DNA of 64,000 nt from an uncultured Chitinophaga sp. (GCF_946479755.1 NZ_CAMLHC010000027.1:38761-102760), one strand, 5' to 3'. Counted from the stretch's first letter, positions 1-9,452 are shown. Notes: a model not told the origin generated them from the letters alone. Numbers and translations are program-made.

Positions 1-1
1 A

Positions 2-91
2 TCGCGGAAACCGGGGTTGGACGGCCCGCTGAAAAAATACCGCAGCACTCAAGCATCCAAAAGGAAAGACATGTATATCGAACTGATATAA
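2..91 (+). other. possible 3' end of a gene entering from the left
   Basis: One forward frame is open from the window edge to a TAA and encodes about 29 residues ending KRKDMYIELI. Another forward frame is also open to a nearby stop, so the choice is uncertain. No family is recognisable. The hairpin that follows would suit the end of a transcript. Confidence 0.25.
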
Positions 92-94
92 AAT

Positions 95-123
95 AAAAAA
101 CCGGTCATTGAGACCGGTTTTTT
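95..123. terminator. bidirectional rho-independent terminator
   Basis: A perfect stem (AAAAAACCGGTC pairing with GACCGGTTTTTT) closes on a five-base loop and gives a T tract on both strands. It lies just beyond the 3' end of tRNA-Glu and can also end the transcript arriving from the left. Confidence 0.8.
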
Positions 124-128
124 ATTTG

Positions 129-200
129 TACCACGTACGGGAATCGAACCCGTGATTCCTCCGTGAAAGGGAGGCGTCTTAACCCCTTGACCAACGCGGC
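129..200 (-). tRNA. tRNA-Glu (anticodon TTC)
   Basis: The minus strand folds into a full cloverleaf. The acceptor arms are GCCGCGT and ACGTGGT, the anticodon loop is CTTTCAC (anticodon TTC, reading GAA/GAG), and the T arm contains GGTTCGATTCC. The 3' CCA is not encoded. A promoter lies immediately upstream and a terminator immediately downstream, so it is probably transcribed alone. Confidence 0.95.
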
Positions 201-217
201 GTATCGTTTTGGGATTG

Positions 218-248
218 CAAAAGTACATTATTGTTTTATATTTCCAAA
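218..248 (-). promoter_or_regulatory. Bacteroidota-type promoter of tRNA-Glu
   Basis: On the minus strand TTTG is followed after 19 bases by TACTTTTG, an exact match to the -33/-7 consensus TTTG-N19-TANNTTTG. It lies 18 bases before the mature tRNA. Confidence 0.75.
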
Positions 249-340
249 ATAATTTTTGATAACTCAAATTTATATTGATTAATAAACGCATTGATTGTAA
301 ATTCGCTCTCGATTTTTTCATACTCAAATCACGACAAAAA

Positions 341-1357
341 ATGGGAACTACTCTCAAAATTGGTATTAATGGATTCGGCCGTATTGGTCGTTTGGTATAC
401 CGCCAGATTTACAAAATGCCCGGCATTGATGTGGTAGCTATCAATGACCTTACCAGCCCAACCGTGCTGGCGCATTTGCTGAAATATGATTCAGCGCAGG
501 GTAGGTTTGATGCAGAAGTTAAACATTCCGAGAACGCAATTAATGTGAACGGCGAAGATGTGAAGATATATGCACAAAGAGACCCGTCTCAAATTCCCTG
601 GAAAGAGCACGACATTGACGTAGTGATCGAGTGCACCGGCTTCTTTGCTGATAAAGACAAAGCTGCTGCGCACATCACCGCTGGCGCTAAAAGAGTCGTA
701 ATTTCCGCTCCTGCTACCGGTGATCTGAAAACCATCGTGTTCAACGTAAACCACGAACTGCTGGATGGCAGCGAAACCGTTATCTCCTGCGCTTCCTGCA
801 CCACCAACTGCCTGGCTCCTATGGCCAAAGTACTGCAGGACAAATACGGCATCGTTACCGGTCTGATGACTACCGTTCACGCTTACACCAACGACCAGAA
901 CACCCTCGATGCTCCGCATCCGAAAGGTGACCTGCGCCGTGCCCGCGCTGCTGCCGCCAACATCGTTCCGAACAGCACCGGTGCTGCGAAAGCAATCGGC
1001 CTGGTACTGCCTGAACTGAAAGGCAAACTGGACGGTAACGCACAGCGTGTACCCACCATCACCGGCTCTCTCACCGAGCTGACTACCATCCTCGGCAAAA
1101 AAGTAACCGCAGAAGAAGTGAATGCAGCGATGAAAGCAGCTTCCAACGAATCTTTCGGTTACACTGAAGACGAAATCGTAAGCTCCGACATCATCGGTAT
1201 CCACTACGGTTCCCTGTTCGACGCTACCCAGACAAAAGTAATGACCGTTGGTGATCACCAGCTGGTTAAAACTGTGTCCTGGTACGACAACGAAATGAGC
1301 TACGTATCTCAGCTGGTTCGTACTGTGAAGTACTTCGCCGGCCTGATCAGCAAATAA
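341..1357 (+). CDS. gap: type I glyceraldehyde-3-phosphate dehydrogenase
   Basis: NAD-dependent glycolytic enzyme that oxidises and phosphorylates glyceraldehyde 3-phosphate to 1,3-bisphosphoglycerate in the cytoplasm. The 338-residue protein has the normal family length. The N-terminal Rossmann motif is INGFGRIGR, the catalytic motif is SCASCTTN with the active cysteine at residue 153, and the C-terminal WYDNEMSY segment is present. A longer frame opens at an ATG 66 bases upstream, but [14 protein letters not shown] matches the usual family start, so the ATG at 341 was chosen. The next gene, pgk, encodes the following step of glycolysis. A hairpin separates them, so they may not be fully co-transcribed. 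Confidence 0.97.
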   Translation: MGTTLKIGINGFGRIGRLVYRQIYKMPGIDVVAINDLTSPTVLAHLLKYDSAQGRFDAEVKHSENAINVNGEDVKIYAQRDPSQIPWKEHDIDVVIECTGFFADKDKAAAHITAGAKRVVISAPATGDLKTIVFNVNHELLDGSETVISCASCTTNCLAPMAKVLQDKYGIVTGLMTTVHAYTNDQNTLDAPHPKGDLRRARAAAANIVPNSTGAAKAIGLVLPELKGKLDGNAQRVPTITGSLTELTTILGKKVTAEEVNAAMKAASNESFGYTEDEIVSSDIIGIHYGSLFDATQTKVMTVGDHQLVKTVSWYDNEMSYVSQLVRTVKYFAGLISK

Positions 1358-1364
1358 CCAGATC

Positions 1365-1397
1365 GTATCCCCGGCAGTCACTGCCGGGATACTTTTT
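1365..1397 (+). terminator. terminator after gap
   Basis: GTATCCC-CGGCAG pairs with CTGCCGGGATAC, with one bulged base and a TCA loop, followed by five T residues. It starts 8 bases after the gap stop codon and may set the gap to pgk expression ratio. Confidence 0.8.
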
Positions 1398-1519
1398 ACA
1401 TTCCGCGGAACAACTACACCATAGCAGCAGCCAGGCCAGATCATTTTGGTTGAAACTCGCTTTGTGCTGTTGGCCCGCGGTTTTTTTATGGCTAAAACCT
1501 TTCTCTTAAATCGCTACAT

Positions 1520-2710
1520 ATGAGCAAATTCTCCGACTATCATTTCAACGGCCGTAAAGCCCTTGTCCGCGTGGATTTCAACGTTCCCCTGAACGATAAG
1601 TTCGAAATTACGGACGACACCCGCATGCGCGCTGCCGTTCCCACCATCAAAAAAATCCTCAAAGATGGCGGCGCTGTCATCCTGATGTCCCACCTCGGCC
1701 GCCCGAAAGATGGTCCTACCGATAAATACTCTTTGAAACACCTCGTATATCACCTTATCTCCCTGCTGGACGGCGCCACCGTTAAATTTGCAGAAGACTG
1801 CACAGGCCCCGTAGCCGAAAAGGCCGCTGCCGACCTGCAAATGGGTGAAGTGCTCCTGCTGGAAAACCTGCGTTTCCACAAAGCAGAAGAGAAAGGCGAC
1901 GCTGCTTTCGCGGAACAGCTGGCCAAACTGGGCAACGTATATGTCAACGATGCCTTCGGCACCGCCCACCGCGCCCACGCCTCCACAGCGGTGATCGCAC
2001 AGTTCTTCGCCCAACCGGACCGTATGTTCGGCCTCCTCATGGAAGCGGAAGTGTCCAACGCGGAGAAAGTACTGAACAACGCCACCGCCCCCTTCACTGC
2101 CATCCTCGGCGGCGCTAAGGTGAGCGACAAAATACTGATCATCGAAACACTGATGGACCGCGCCAATAACATCATCATCGGCGGCGGCATGGCTTATACT
2201 TTCCTCAAAGCACAAGGCAAGGAAATAGGCAACTCCCTCTGTGAAAATGATAAACTGGACCTCGCTAATGAACTGCTGGACAAAGCCCGCACCAAAGGCG
2301 TTCAACTGATCCTGCCGGTAGATTCCGTTGCTGCGGATAAATTCGCTGCCGACGCTGCCACACAGGTGGTGTCCAACGATAACATCCCCGCCGGATGGAT
2401 GGGCCTCGATATCGGACCTGCTTCCGTAGCGCTCTTCAGCGAAACGATCCTGGCTTCCAAAACCATCCTCTGGAACGGTCCTATGGGCGTTTTCGAAATG
2501 GAAGCGTTCCAGAAAGGCACCAAAGGCGTGGCAGACGCCATCGTGCAATCTACCGCCCAGGGAGCGTTCTCCCTCGTAGGCGGCGGCGACTCAGTAGCGG
2601 CGGTCAACCAGTTCGGACTGGCCGACAAAGTAAGCTACGTGTCCACCGGCGGCGGCGCCATGCTGGAGTTCTTCGAAGGCAAAGTACTGCCCGGCATCGC
2701 GGCCATCTGA
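1520..2710 (+). CDS. pgk: phosphoglycerate kinase
   Basis: Cytoplasmic glycolytic kinase that transfers phosphate from 1,3-bisphosphoglycerate to ADP. At 396 residues it is a standard two-domain enzyme. The N-terminal substrate-binding segments RVDFNVPL and SHLGRP are present, the hinge region contains LGGAKVSDK, and the nucleotide site includes GPMGVFE and GGGDS near the C terminus. The ATG lies about 160 bases after gap, with no other gene between. It follows gap on the same strand, as expected for a glycolytic pair, and ends before a strong hairpin terminator. Confidence 0.97.
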   Translation: MSKFSDYHFNGRKALVRVDFNVPLNDKFEITDDTRMRAAVPTIKKILKDGGAVILMSHLGRPKDGPTDKYSLKHLVYHLISLLDGATVKFAEDCTGPVAEKAAADLQMGEVLLLENLRFHKAEEKGDAAFAEQLAKLGNVYVNDAFGTAHRAHASTAVIAQFFAQPDRMFGLLMEAEVSNAEKVLNNATAPFTAILGGAKVSDKILIIETLMDRANNIIIGGGMAYTFLKAQGKEIGNSLCENDKLDLANELLDKARTKGVQLILPVDSVAADKFAADAATQVVSNDNIPAGWMGLDIGPASVALFSETILASKTILWNGPMGVFEMEAFQKGTKGVADAIVQSTAQGAFSLVGGGDSVAAVNQFGLADKVSYVSTGGGAMLEFFEGKVLPGIAAI

Positions 2711-2738
2711 TTATAATAGCGATCAAACATAACAGCAT

Positions 2739-2786
2739 TACGGATTTGCAGGGAAAAGGTTCCACATACCCTGCAAATCCGTATTT
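2739..2786 (+). terminator. terminator after pgk
   Basis: A perfect 15-base inverted repeat beginning TACGGATTTGCAGGG encloses a 15-base loop and ends in TTT. It sits between pgk and the antiporter gene. Confidence 0.7.
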
Positions 2787-2804
2787 ACTTTTACAAAGCA
2801 CCTT

Positions 2805-4217
2805 ATGAAAAAACGCCTCCTCCTCTACCCTGCCATCATCGGCGTGTTCGGTATACTGATATGGGTGATCCTCGAACAGGGAAGGCTGCTGCCGGTAAAA
2901 CAGCTCCTGCCCGTTACCCCCGCCCCGCCGGCCGCACCTGCCGCCGCCAGCAGCTGGTGGCAATACTTCGATAACCTGAAACACCCGCTGGCCCTACTGC
3001 TGTTACAGATCGTCGCTATCATGCTGGTAGCCCGCCTGTTTGGCATACTGGCCAATAAAATAAAACAGCCGGCAGTAGTAGGGGAAATCATCGCAGGCGT
3101 ATTGCTCGGCCCCTCCCTCCTCGGATGGACCATGCCCTCCTTTTCCGCCTTCCTCTTCCCGGCAGAATCGTTAAAAACACTTCAGTTCCTCAGCCAGATA
3201 GGTCTCGCCTTCTTTATGTTCATCGTAGGCATGGAGCTGGATATCAGCAAAATCCGGAACAAAGCGCACGACGCCGTTATGATCAGCCATGCAAGCATCG
3301 TCGTGCCCTTTTTCCTGGGCGTATGGCTGGCTTATTACCTGTTTACCGCCTTCGCGCCGGCAGGCGTCAGCTTCCTCGCTTTTGCGCTGTTTATGGGCAT
3401 CGCCATGAGCATTACGGCCTTCCCGGTGCTGGCCCGTATTGTACAGGAAAGAAAGCTCACCGGCACGCCACTGGGCACCATGGCCATCACCTGCGCCGCT
3501 GCGGATGATGTGACCGCCTGGTGCATATTGGCGGTAGTGGTAGCGATCGTAAAAGCAGGAGGACTGGTCAGCGCGCTGATCACTATTGTGCTGGCCGTTG
3601 TTTTTGTAGCGGCGATGCTGACGCTGGTAAGGCCCTGGCTGGCCCGCACGGTGAACCGCCACATGTCCCGCAATCGCCAGAAAGCGGCCATTGCTGCGGT
3701 CTTTCTCACCATGCTGCTCTCTGCCCTTGCTGCCGAAGTGATCGGCATACACGCCCTCTTCGGCGCCTTCCTGGCAGGCGTGATCATGCCACAGGAAGCA
3801 GGTATCAAACAACTGCTGACAGATAAACTGGAAGATGTAAGCGTGCTGCTGCTGTTACCGATATTTTTTGTGTTCACCGGTTTGCGTACCCAGATCGGCC
3901 TGCTGAATGAAAGCCACCTCTGGGTGGTATGTGGTATGATCATGCTGGTGGCCGTAGCCGGCAAATTCGGAGGCAGCACCCTTACCGCCCGGCTGATGGG
4001 ACAATCATGGCGCCAGTCTGTGTCTATCGGCGCACTGATGAATACCCGCGGCCTGATGGAGCTGGTTGTGCTCAATATCGGGTACGATCTCGGTATCCTT
4101 TCTCCCGAAATATTCGCTATGATGGTGCTGATGGCGCTGGCCACCACTTTTATGACCGGCCCGTTGCTGGACCTCGTGGCTTTCAGCGAAAGAAAGAAAG
4201 GCCTGCTGGCAGCATAG
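2805..4217 (+). CDS. CPA2-type cation:proton antiporter (Kef/NapA-like)
   Basis: Inner-membrane monovalent cation/proton exchanger for pH or ion homeostasis. The 470-residue protein starts with a hydrophobic anchor, has a Pro/Ala-rich periplasmic loop at about residues 35-55, and then about twelve hydrophobic helices typical of the Na+/H+ exchanger domain. Family-like segments include AVVGEIIAGVLLGPSLLG and the acidic TCAAADDVTAW helix, which carries the conserved Asp pair. There is no C-terminal TrkA-N domain, so it lacks the cytoplasmic gate of full KefB/KefC proteins. It is probably its own transcription unit, bounded by hairpins. The ion (Na+ or K+) cannot be told from sequence. Confidence 0.88.
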   Translation: MKKRLLLYPAIIGVFGILIWVILEQGRLLPVKQLLPVTPAPPAAPAAASSWWQYFDNLKHPLALLLLQIVAIMLVARLFGILANKIKQPAVVGEIIAGVLLGPSLLGWTMPSFSAFLFPAESLKTLQFLSQIGLAFFMFIVGMELDISKIRNKAHDAVMISHASIVVPFFLGVWLAYYLFTAFAPAGVSFLAFALFMGIAMSITAFPVLARIVQERKLTGTPLGTMAITCAAADDVTAWCILAVVVAIVKAGGLVSALITIVLAVVFVAAMLTLVRPWLARTVNRHMSRNRQKAAIAAVFLTMLLSALAAEVIGIHALFGAFLAGVIMPQEAGIKQLLTDKLEDVSVLLLLPIFFVFTGLRTQIGLLNESHLWVVCGMIMLVAVAGKFGGSTLTARLMGQSWRQSVSIGALMNTRGLMELVVLNIGYDLGILSPEIFAMMVLMALATTFMTGPLLDLVAFSERKKGLLAA

Positions 4218-4272
4218 TCCCGCTGGTTATAACGTTGCCGGTTATACGTGTTTATATCGGTCCGGCAAGTCA

Positions 4273-4312
4273 TAAAAAAACCCGTGCAGTTTTACCTGCA
4301 CGGGTTTCTTAT
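4273..4312. terminator. bidirectional terminator between convergent genes
   Basis: AAACCCGTGCAG pairs perfectly with CTGCACGGGTTT around a six-base loop. A-rich and T-rich flanks on both sides let it end both the antiporter and the transglycosylase transcripts. Confidence 0.85.
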
Positions 4313-4333
4313 TTTCTTTTATCAGCAGAAGGA

Positions 4334-5611
4334 CTACTTTTTGCGGGTAGTGGTCTTCTTTTTGGTGGTGTGTTTTTTGGCAGCAGTGTATTTTTTGGCG
4401 CTGCTGTGTTTTCTGGCGCTGGTAGCGGTAGTCGCTTTCTTGGCAGGCGCCGTTTTCGCTGCAGGCATTTTAGCCGGAGGCGGGAACTTGGATTTGTCCA
4501 CTCCCACTGCCTTATCATCCAGCGTCATCTGAACAGACTCTTTCAGCATCTCGTCTTTTTCGGCGAGGAACAGCTTCATTTTTTCTTTCGGGATGCGCAG
4601 ATCGTAATTATTTTCAGCGCTGGCCATTGCTTTGGCAAAGCCCGGGTTATAGCGGTCCAGTTCAGCGACAGACATCTCCAGTTTTTTGGCGATGGCTTCC
4701 AGGCGATATTTGCCGGTCACGTTGATTTCCACGCTACTGAAGATCTCATCTTCTGTCAGCGGGCCTCTTGCCACAGCAGCGGTAGCAGCTGCAGGAGCAG
4801 CGGTATTTTCCGCTACGGGCATGCCGGGTTCATCGCTCACACCGAAGAAGTTGTTGAATCGGTCGAGGATATAACCGGTAGCAATGAATTTATAAACGTG
4901 GTTACGGGATTCTGCTGGCAGGAAATATTGCATGCCCCAGAAATCTTCACGACCGCTGGCCTTCATGGCGCGTTGTACGCCGCCGGGACCGCAGTTGTAA
5001 GCTGCTACTACCAGCAACCAGTCGTCAAACTGTTCGTACAGTTTGTTCAGGTACTGGGCCGCAGCCATGGTGGATTTGTAAAAGTCTTTACGTTCGTCTA
5101 CTTTTTTACCGACGTTCAGACCGAAGATGCGGGCGGTACCGGCCATAAACTGCCAGGCGCCTACGGCTCCTACCCTGGAACGTGCGTTGGTATTAAAGCT
5201 GGATTCGATCACAGCGAGATATTTCATCTCTTCCGGGATACCGTGTTCGCGGAAGATTTTCTCTACCATGGCGAAATAAGGCTGCCCTTTTTCCACCATG
5301 ATCTGCAGATGCTGGCTGTACCGGGTAGCGTAGTTGTTTACATAACCGGCTACCAGGTTGTTGTTGATCTGTTCGTATACTTTAGCGCTGCGAATGGTGT
5401 TCGGCAGGCTCTGGGCAGCTTTCTTCACTGCCATAGTAGTGGGAGTAGGCGCTACAGAGTCCTTCGGCAAATGTACTTTGCGGAATTTCACTGTAGTGTC
5501 GGGCGAGACCCAGGGTAACGCCGTCTCTTTAGGTACGCTGTTGCTACCCATTACCTCCACACTTCCTAAACTCAATGCTGGCAACAGCAATAGTAAAAAG
5601 ATTTTTCTCAT
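4334..5611 (-). CDS. MltD-like lytic transglycosylase with LysM domain and basic tail
   Basis: Predicted exported murein hydrolase that cleaves the MurNAc-GlcNAc bond to form anhydro-muropeptides. The start MRKIFLLLLLPAL gives a signal peptide and leaves 10 bases to the gatA stop; an in-frame ATG further upstream would overlap gatA and is less likely. The SLT domain spans about residues 105-240, with the catalytic Glu at residue 136 in VIESSFN and GAVGAWQFM following. A single LysM domain lies near residues 290-345. The last 45 residues are a Lys/Ala/Thr low-complexity tail, strongly basic and suited to binding acidic wall or envelope polymers. It is 425 residues long and ends at a shared terminator. 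Confidence 0.88.
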   Translation of the reverse strand: MRKIFLLLLLPALSLGSVEVMGSNSVPKETALPWVSPDTTVKFRKVHLPKDSVAPTPTTMAVKKAAQSLPNTIRSAKVYEQINNNLVAGYVNNYATRYSQHLQIMVEKGQPYFAMVEKIFREHGIPEEMKYLAVIESSFNTNARSRVGAVGAWQFMAGTARIFGLNVGKKVDERKDFYKSTMAAAQYLNKLYEQFDDWLLVVAAYNCGPGGVQRAMKASGREDFWGMQYFLPAESRNHVYKFIATGYILDRFNNFFGVSDEPGMPVAENTAAPAAATAAVARGPLTEDEIFSSVEINVTGKYRLEAIAKKLEMSVAELDRYNPGFAKAMASAENNYDLRIPKEKMKLFLAEKDEMLKESVQMTLDDKAVGVDKSKFPPPAKMPAAKTAPAKKATTATSARKHSSAKKYTAAKKHTTKKKTTTRKK

Positions 5612-5621
5612 ACAATTTATT

Positions 5622-7067
5622 TTAAACAATCGATGCCCTGTCAGTTGCCATCAGCCGATGAGCAATTTGTAACAAGGCCGCTTCGTCAAACTTCTTTGTG
5701 ATGATCTGTACACCGTATGGCATTCCGTTTGAATGCCGGCCCATCGGCACTGAAATGGCCGGGACCCCTGCCAGATTTGCCAGTACCGTGTATATATCAG
5801 CCAGGTACATGGCGATCGGGTCTTCTGTCTTCTCTCCTAATTTAAAAGCTGTCGACGGCACCGTTGGCATTAAAATGGCGTCGAATTCTTCCAGTATCTC
5901 GTTCAGCTTGTCTGTAACTATTCTTCTTACCTGTTGTGCCTTTGTATAGTAAGCGTCGTAATAACCTGCACTCAATACAAAAGTCCCGAGTAATATACGA
6001 CGTTTTACTTCTATACCAAACCCTTCTGACCTGTTTTTTTTGTAAAAATCGACCAGTTCAAGGTTTTTCTCCCTGGTCCGGTGCCCGAACCTGACCCCGT
6101 CGTAACGGGAGAGGTTGGAGGATGCTTCAGCTGTTGTCAGCACATAATAGGCGGGAACAACGTAGTCAAGGTAGTCAAAACCTTTACCGGTGACGGTATG
6201 TCCTGCTGCTACAAGGCTTTCAAAGAGGTCTATATAGCCATCCTTCATTTCAGCATCCAGGCCTTCATGGTACTGGGCATCTCTTAAATACGCAAATCTG
6301 TAACTTTTATTGTGTGACAGGTGTTGCTGGTAATCAGGGACTTCCCGCTGGGCTGCTGTACTATCAAACTCATCCGGTCCTGCGATCACCTGCAGAACCG
6401 CCGCCACATCAACAATTTCCTTGCCGAAAATGCCTATCTGATCAAAAGATGACGCATAGGCGAGCAAGCCATGGCGGGAGATACGGCCGTAAGTAGGCTT
6501 GAGCCCGATGATACCGCAGAAATCCGCCGGTTGGCGAACTGATCCGCCGGTGTCACTGCCCAAACTTACCAGGCAAAGGTCCGCCTGCACCGCTACGGCA
6601 GAGCCTCCTGAGGAGCCACCCGGTACCCGGGTATTGTCCAACGCATTCAGGGTGGGCCCGTAAGCCGAATTTTCATTGGTAGACCCCATGGCGAATTCAT
6701 CGCAGTTGAGATTGCCAATGATAATAGCGTCTGCAGCCAGCAGCCTTTCCACGGCTGTGGCCGAATAGATGGAGGTAAACCCTTCCAGTATCCTGGAAGC
6801 GGCACCTACATGATGGCCTTTATAGCAGATCACATCTTTAATACCTACCACCACTCCTGCCAGCGCGCCTGCCGGTTGACCGTTCTTGATCCGTTCATCC
6901 AGCTCCCGCGCTTTTTCCAGGGCTTCCTCCTCATACACTTCCAGGAAGGCATTCAAATGTTTTAACTGCGCTATCCGGTCGAGATACGCACGTACCTGCT
7001 CCGTACAGCTTGTACTGCCGGCGTATAATGCTTTATGGAAAGAAGCAATACTGCTGAATTCAGTCAA
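5622..7067 (-). CDS. gatA: Asp/Glu-tRNA amidotransferase subunit A
   Basis: Amidase subunit of GatCAB, which releases ammonia from glutamine to convert misacylated Glu-tRNA(Gln) or Asp-tRNA(Asn). The 481-residue amidase-signature protein has the Ser-Ser-Lys machinery: Lys in VVGIKDVI near residue 75, GGSSGGSAVAV and GSDTGGSVRQP. The C-terminal substrate-pocket sequence ending in IAHRLMA is typical of GatA rather than a generic amidase. gatB and gatC are not in the window. It follows tatA by about 50 bases and precedes the transglycosylase by 10, so the three may be co-transcribed. Confidence 0.93.
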   Translation of the reverse strand: MTEFSSIASFHKALYAGSTSCTEQVRAYLDRIAQLKHLNAFLEVYEEEALEKARELDERIKNGQPAGALAGVVVGIKDVICYKGHHVGAASRILEGFTSIYSATAVERLLAADAIIIGNLNCDEFAMGSTNENSAYGPTLNALDNTRVPGGSSGGSAVAVQADLCLVSLGSDTGGSVRQPADFCGIIGLKPTYGRISRHGLLAYASSFDQIGIFGKEIVDVAAVLQVIAGPDEFDSTAAQREVPDYQQHLSHNKSYRFAYLRDAQYHEGLDAEMKDGYIDLFESLVAAGHTVTGKGFDYLDYVVPAYYVLTTAEASSNLSRYDGVRFGHRTREKNLELVDFYKKNRSEGFGIEVKRRILLGTFVLSAGYYDAYYTKAQQVRRIVTDKLNEILEEFDAILMPTVPSTAFKLGEKTEDPIAMYLADIYTVLANLAGVPAISVPMGRHSNGMPYGVQIITKKFDEAALLQIAHRLMATDRASIV

Positions 7068-7117
7068 AGCTAAATCAGTTAAAATATTAAAATCAGGGAC
7101 AGTTATGTTACGCCGGA

Positions 7118-7381
7118 TTATGCGTTGTGTTGAGCATCAGTTGGCTTAGTGTCGGTAGTAGCGGGCTGCACAGGCTTTTCCCTCATACCTTCTTCAATTT
7201 CCTGGCGCACATTGTTTTTGGCGTCATTAAACTCACGGATACCTTTACCTAATCCCCGCATCAGTTCAGGGATTTTTTTGCCACCGAACAGCAGTAATAC
7301 CACAACGGCAATCAACAGCAGTTCAGACATGCCAATATCCTGGAGAATCAAAAATGATGATTTTACAAAAACAGCAGTCAT
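7118..7381 (-). CDS. tatA: Sec-independent translocase TatA/TatE
   Basis: Pore-forming subunit of the twin-arginine export system in the inner membrane. The 87-residue protein has one N-terminal transmembrane helix ([14 protein letters not shown]), the hinge FGGKKIPEL, an amphipathic helix with [10 protein letters not shown] and an unstructured polar tail, all typical of TatA. TatC is not in the window. Possible Tat clients here are the DUF1501 protein at 46 kb, with an RRDFLR motif, and less surely the superoxide dismutase at 18.1 kb. A TATCTTTG box lies about 35-42 bases upstream, but no good -33 box precedes it. Confidence 0.92.
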   Translation of the reverse strand: MTAVFVKSSFLILQDIGMSELLLIAVVVLLLFGGKKIPELMRGLGKGIREFNDAKNNVRQEIEEGMREKPVQPATTDTKPTDAQHNA

Positions 7382-7493
7382 CTTCTCAAATGTTTGTTTA
7401 AGTTATCTAAGTCAACAAAGATAGCTTATAAAATCCGCTTTTTCACCCGTTGGTATTGTTAAAAACACAGATTTAATAGCATTTTAAGAACAC

Positions 7494-7520
7494 GAAAAAA
7501 GCGGAGCCATGCGGCCCCGC
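7494..7520 (-). terminator. terminator after rplS
   Basis: On the minus strand GCGGGGCC pairs with GGCTCCGC (one G-T pair) around a four-base loop, and six T residues follow. It ends the ribosomal protein transcript before tatA. Confidence 0.75.
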
Positions 7521-7547
7521 CTGTAACTAATTTCCCTGTATTTTATA

Positions 7548-7895
7548 CTAAACCCTTTTTTCTTTGATACGGGCTTTCTTACCAGCACGTTCACGCAGGT
7601 AATAAAGTTTCGCTCTTCTTACTTTACCTACCTTGTTCAATACGATAGCATCGATATGAGGAGAGTAAAGCGGAAACAGTCTTTCCACACCAATACCGTC
7701 AGAAATCTTTCTAACAGTGAAAGACGCAGTAAACCCTGTACCCTGGATTTTCACCACATCACCTTTAAAGGACTGAATCCTTTCTTTATTACCTTCCACG
7801 ATTTTATAATTGACAGTGACGTTGTCGCCTGCTTTAAACTTAGGGTACTGTTTTTTAGCTGTCAGTTGTTCGTGAACAAACGAAATTGCGTTCAT
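7548..7895 (-). CDS. rplS: 50S ribosomal protein L19
   Basis: Structural protein of the large ribosomal subunit at the 30S/50S interface. At 115 residues it has the usual length, with the family segments [32 protein letters not shown] and the C-terminal [12 protein letters not shown]. In many bacteria the order is rpsP-rimM-trmD-rplS, and that order holds here. A strong promoter sits between trmD and rplS, so L19 can also be made from its own transcript. Confidence 0.97.
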   Translation of the reverse strand: MNAISFVHEQLTAKKQYPKFKAGDNVTVNYKIVEGNKERIQSFKGDVVKIQGTGFTASFTVRKISDGIGVERLFPLYSPHIDAIVLNKVGKVRRAKLYYLRERAGKKARIKEKRV

Positions 7896-7917
7896 CTTTC
7901 AAATATTTATGGGAGTG

Positions 7918-7949
7918 CAAAAGTAAAACAAGAATTGGCATTTACCAAA
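7918..7949 (-). promoter_or_regulatory. promoter of rplS
   Basis: TTTG, a 20-base spacer, then TACTTTTG on the minus strand, 23 bases before the L19 start codon. This fits the Bacteroidota primary-sigma consensus and lies inside the classic operon. Confidence 0.7.
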
Positions 7950-8048
7950 TTAAATCGCGAATAAATCTTAGGATTATCCACCTTTTTTCCGGATTTGCCT
8001 GTGGAAAACACAGACATGGTCAATTCTGTTATTTTTTAAGTAGTTAAT

Positions 8049-8720
8049 TTACAACAAGTCAGGTCGGCGGGCCTGGGTCCTTTCCACTGCCTGCTGGTGC
8101 CGCCATTCTTCGATTTTTTTATGGTCGCCGCTCAGCAGCACGTCGGGCACTTTCCAGCCGCGGAATTCTACGGGCCGGGTGTATACCGGCGGCGCCAGCA
8201 GATTGTCCTGGAACGAGTCGAACAAGGCACTGGTTTCGTCGTTGAGCACCCCGGGGAGCAACCGCCCGATGGCATCCACGAGCACTGCCGCGCCCAGTTC
8301 CCCGCCGGACAGCACATAGTCGCCGATAGAGATCTCCTTCGTGATGAAATGGTCCCGGATACGCTGGTCAATGCCTTTGTAGTGCCCGCACAGCATCAGC
8401 AGGTTGCCTTTGAGCGACAGCTGGTTGGCCATCTGCTGGTTCAGCGTTTCCCCGTCAGGCGTCAGATAGATGATCTCATCATACTTCACTTTAGCCTGCA
8501 GCGATTCTATGGCGTTGACGATCGGTTCCAGCATCATGACCATGCCGGCCCCTCCGCCAAACTGGTAATCGTCTACCTGGTTATGTTTCAGGCTGGAATA
8601 GGCCCTCAACGGGTGTACATGTACCTCCAGCATGCCTTTCGCCTGCGCCCGCTTCATGATGGAATGGGACAGCGGGCTTTCGAGGAGCTCCGGCAGTACT
8701 GTAATGATATCTATCCGCAT
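8049..8720 (-). CDS. trmD: tRNA (guanine-37-N1)-methyltransferase
   Basis: Methylates G37 next to the anticodon of several tRNAs using S-adenosylmethionine, which prevents +1 frameshifting. The 223-residue SPOUT enzyme has the trefoil-knot cofactor segments [14 protein letters not shown] and [15 protein letters not shown], and the N-terminal [13 protein letters not shown] is typical. It sits between rimM and rplS. The gap to rimM is 115 bases and holds no convincing gene. Confidence 0.97.
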   Translation of the reverse strand: MRIDIITVLPELLESPLSHSIMKRAQAKGMLEVHVHPLRAYSSLKHNQVDDYQFGGGAGMVMMLEPIVNAIESLQAKVKYDEIIYLTPDGETLNQQMANQLSLKGNLLMLCGHYKGIDQRIRDHFITKEISIGDYVLSGGELGAAVLVDAIGRLLPGVLNDETSALFDSFQDNLLAPPVYTRPVEFRGWKVPDVLLSGDHKKIEEWRHQQAVERTQARRPDLL

Positions 8721-8835
8721 AAATGATTGCTTTTTCCCCGGGGCCGAAACCCTGGGTTATCCCAAAGCGCAGGACCATAGCCTCCGTTTTGGCGTATTTG
8801 TTCTCCACATCAGCCCCGTCGTTCCGGAGGCTGAC

Positions 8836-9360
8836 TTATGGGTTCGTATATAATTCCACCAGCCCTTCCGGCAAATCGAGGTGTACCACCTGCTTTTTGC
8901 GGTCCACTTTCACGAGGGACTGGTCATTGACGGGCAACAGGGCTTCTTTTCCCTGGATCTGCACCTTTATCAGCACCTGCATCGGCATTTCGATCACTTC
9001 CTCCACGGTGCCCAGCAAACCATGGTGAGCGTCTTCCACCGTGAAGCCCAGCAGGGCCAGCGGGGAAGAGGAGGCTGTCTGTGCCTTAAAATCGTCTTCC
9101 TGGAGGTATATCTGTCCGGGCAGCAGCTTCTGCGCCGCTTCCTTGGAATCCACGCCTTCAAGGCGGATGTAGATATGCTCTGCGTCTTTTACCGTTGCCT
9201 GCTGCAGGAAATAAGGGATAAAGCTGTTTTTCCTTTCTTCCAGGAAAATAGCGGTAACGCCTTTGAGGGCAGATCTTTTGCCGAGGCTGTGCCTCACCAG
9301 CAATTCGCCCTGTAATCCGTGCGCAGACACCAGTTTTCCTATACTGAAATAATTATTCAT
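8836..9360 (-). CDS. rimM: ribosome maturation factor RimM
   Basis: Assembly factor that binds S19 and helps mature the 30S head. The start MNNYFSIGKLVSAHGLQGELLVRH matches the family N terminus. Two adjacent ATG codons make 174 or 175 residues equally likely, and a longer upstream reading through the hairpin is rejected. The RimM N-terminal beta-barrel domain covers about residues 1-85 and the PRC-barrel about 95-170, ending in HLDLPEGLVELY. It lies between rpsP and trmD, but a terminator-like hairpin separates it from rpsP. Confidence 0.94.
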   Translation of the reverse strand: MNNYFSIGKLVSAHGLQGELLVRHSLGKRSALKGVTAIFLEERKNSFIPYFLQQATVKDAEHIYIRLEGVDSKEAAQKLLPGQIYLQEDDFKAQTASSSPLALLGFTVEDAHHGLLGTVEEVIEMPMQVLIKVQIQGKEALLPVNDQSLVKVDRKKQVVHLDLPEGLVELYTNP

Positions 9361-9388
9361 CATATTGAGCGTGCCCTGCCATGAAATT

Positions 9389-9427
9389 AAAAAAGGAAAT
9401 ATTTGCGAATGCAAACATTTCCTTTTT
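9389..9427 (-). terminator. terminator or attenuator between rpsP and rimM
   Basis: On the minus strand 17-base arms with one mismatch (left arm from AAAAAGGAAATG to TTTGC) close on a four-base loop and end in a run of T. It would end many rpsP transcripts before rimM. Confidence 0.75.
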
Positions 9428-9452
9428 CAGGTATTGTTAAAACGTTGCCGTT

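Noticed and set aside
491..1444. 317-residue minus-strand frame over gap
   Set aside because: Antisense shadow of an unambiguous glyceraldehyde-3-phosphate dehydrogenase.
3929..5518. 529-residue plus-strand frame
   Set aside because: It crosses the antiporter end, a terminator and the antisense of the transglycosylase gene. Both real genes have recognisable domains.
8581..8808. 75-residue minus-strand frame between rimM and trmD
   Set aside because: It overlaps the trmD start and has no family resemblance. A weak AGCCTCCG/CGGAGGCT inverted repeat in the gap is also too loose to call.
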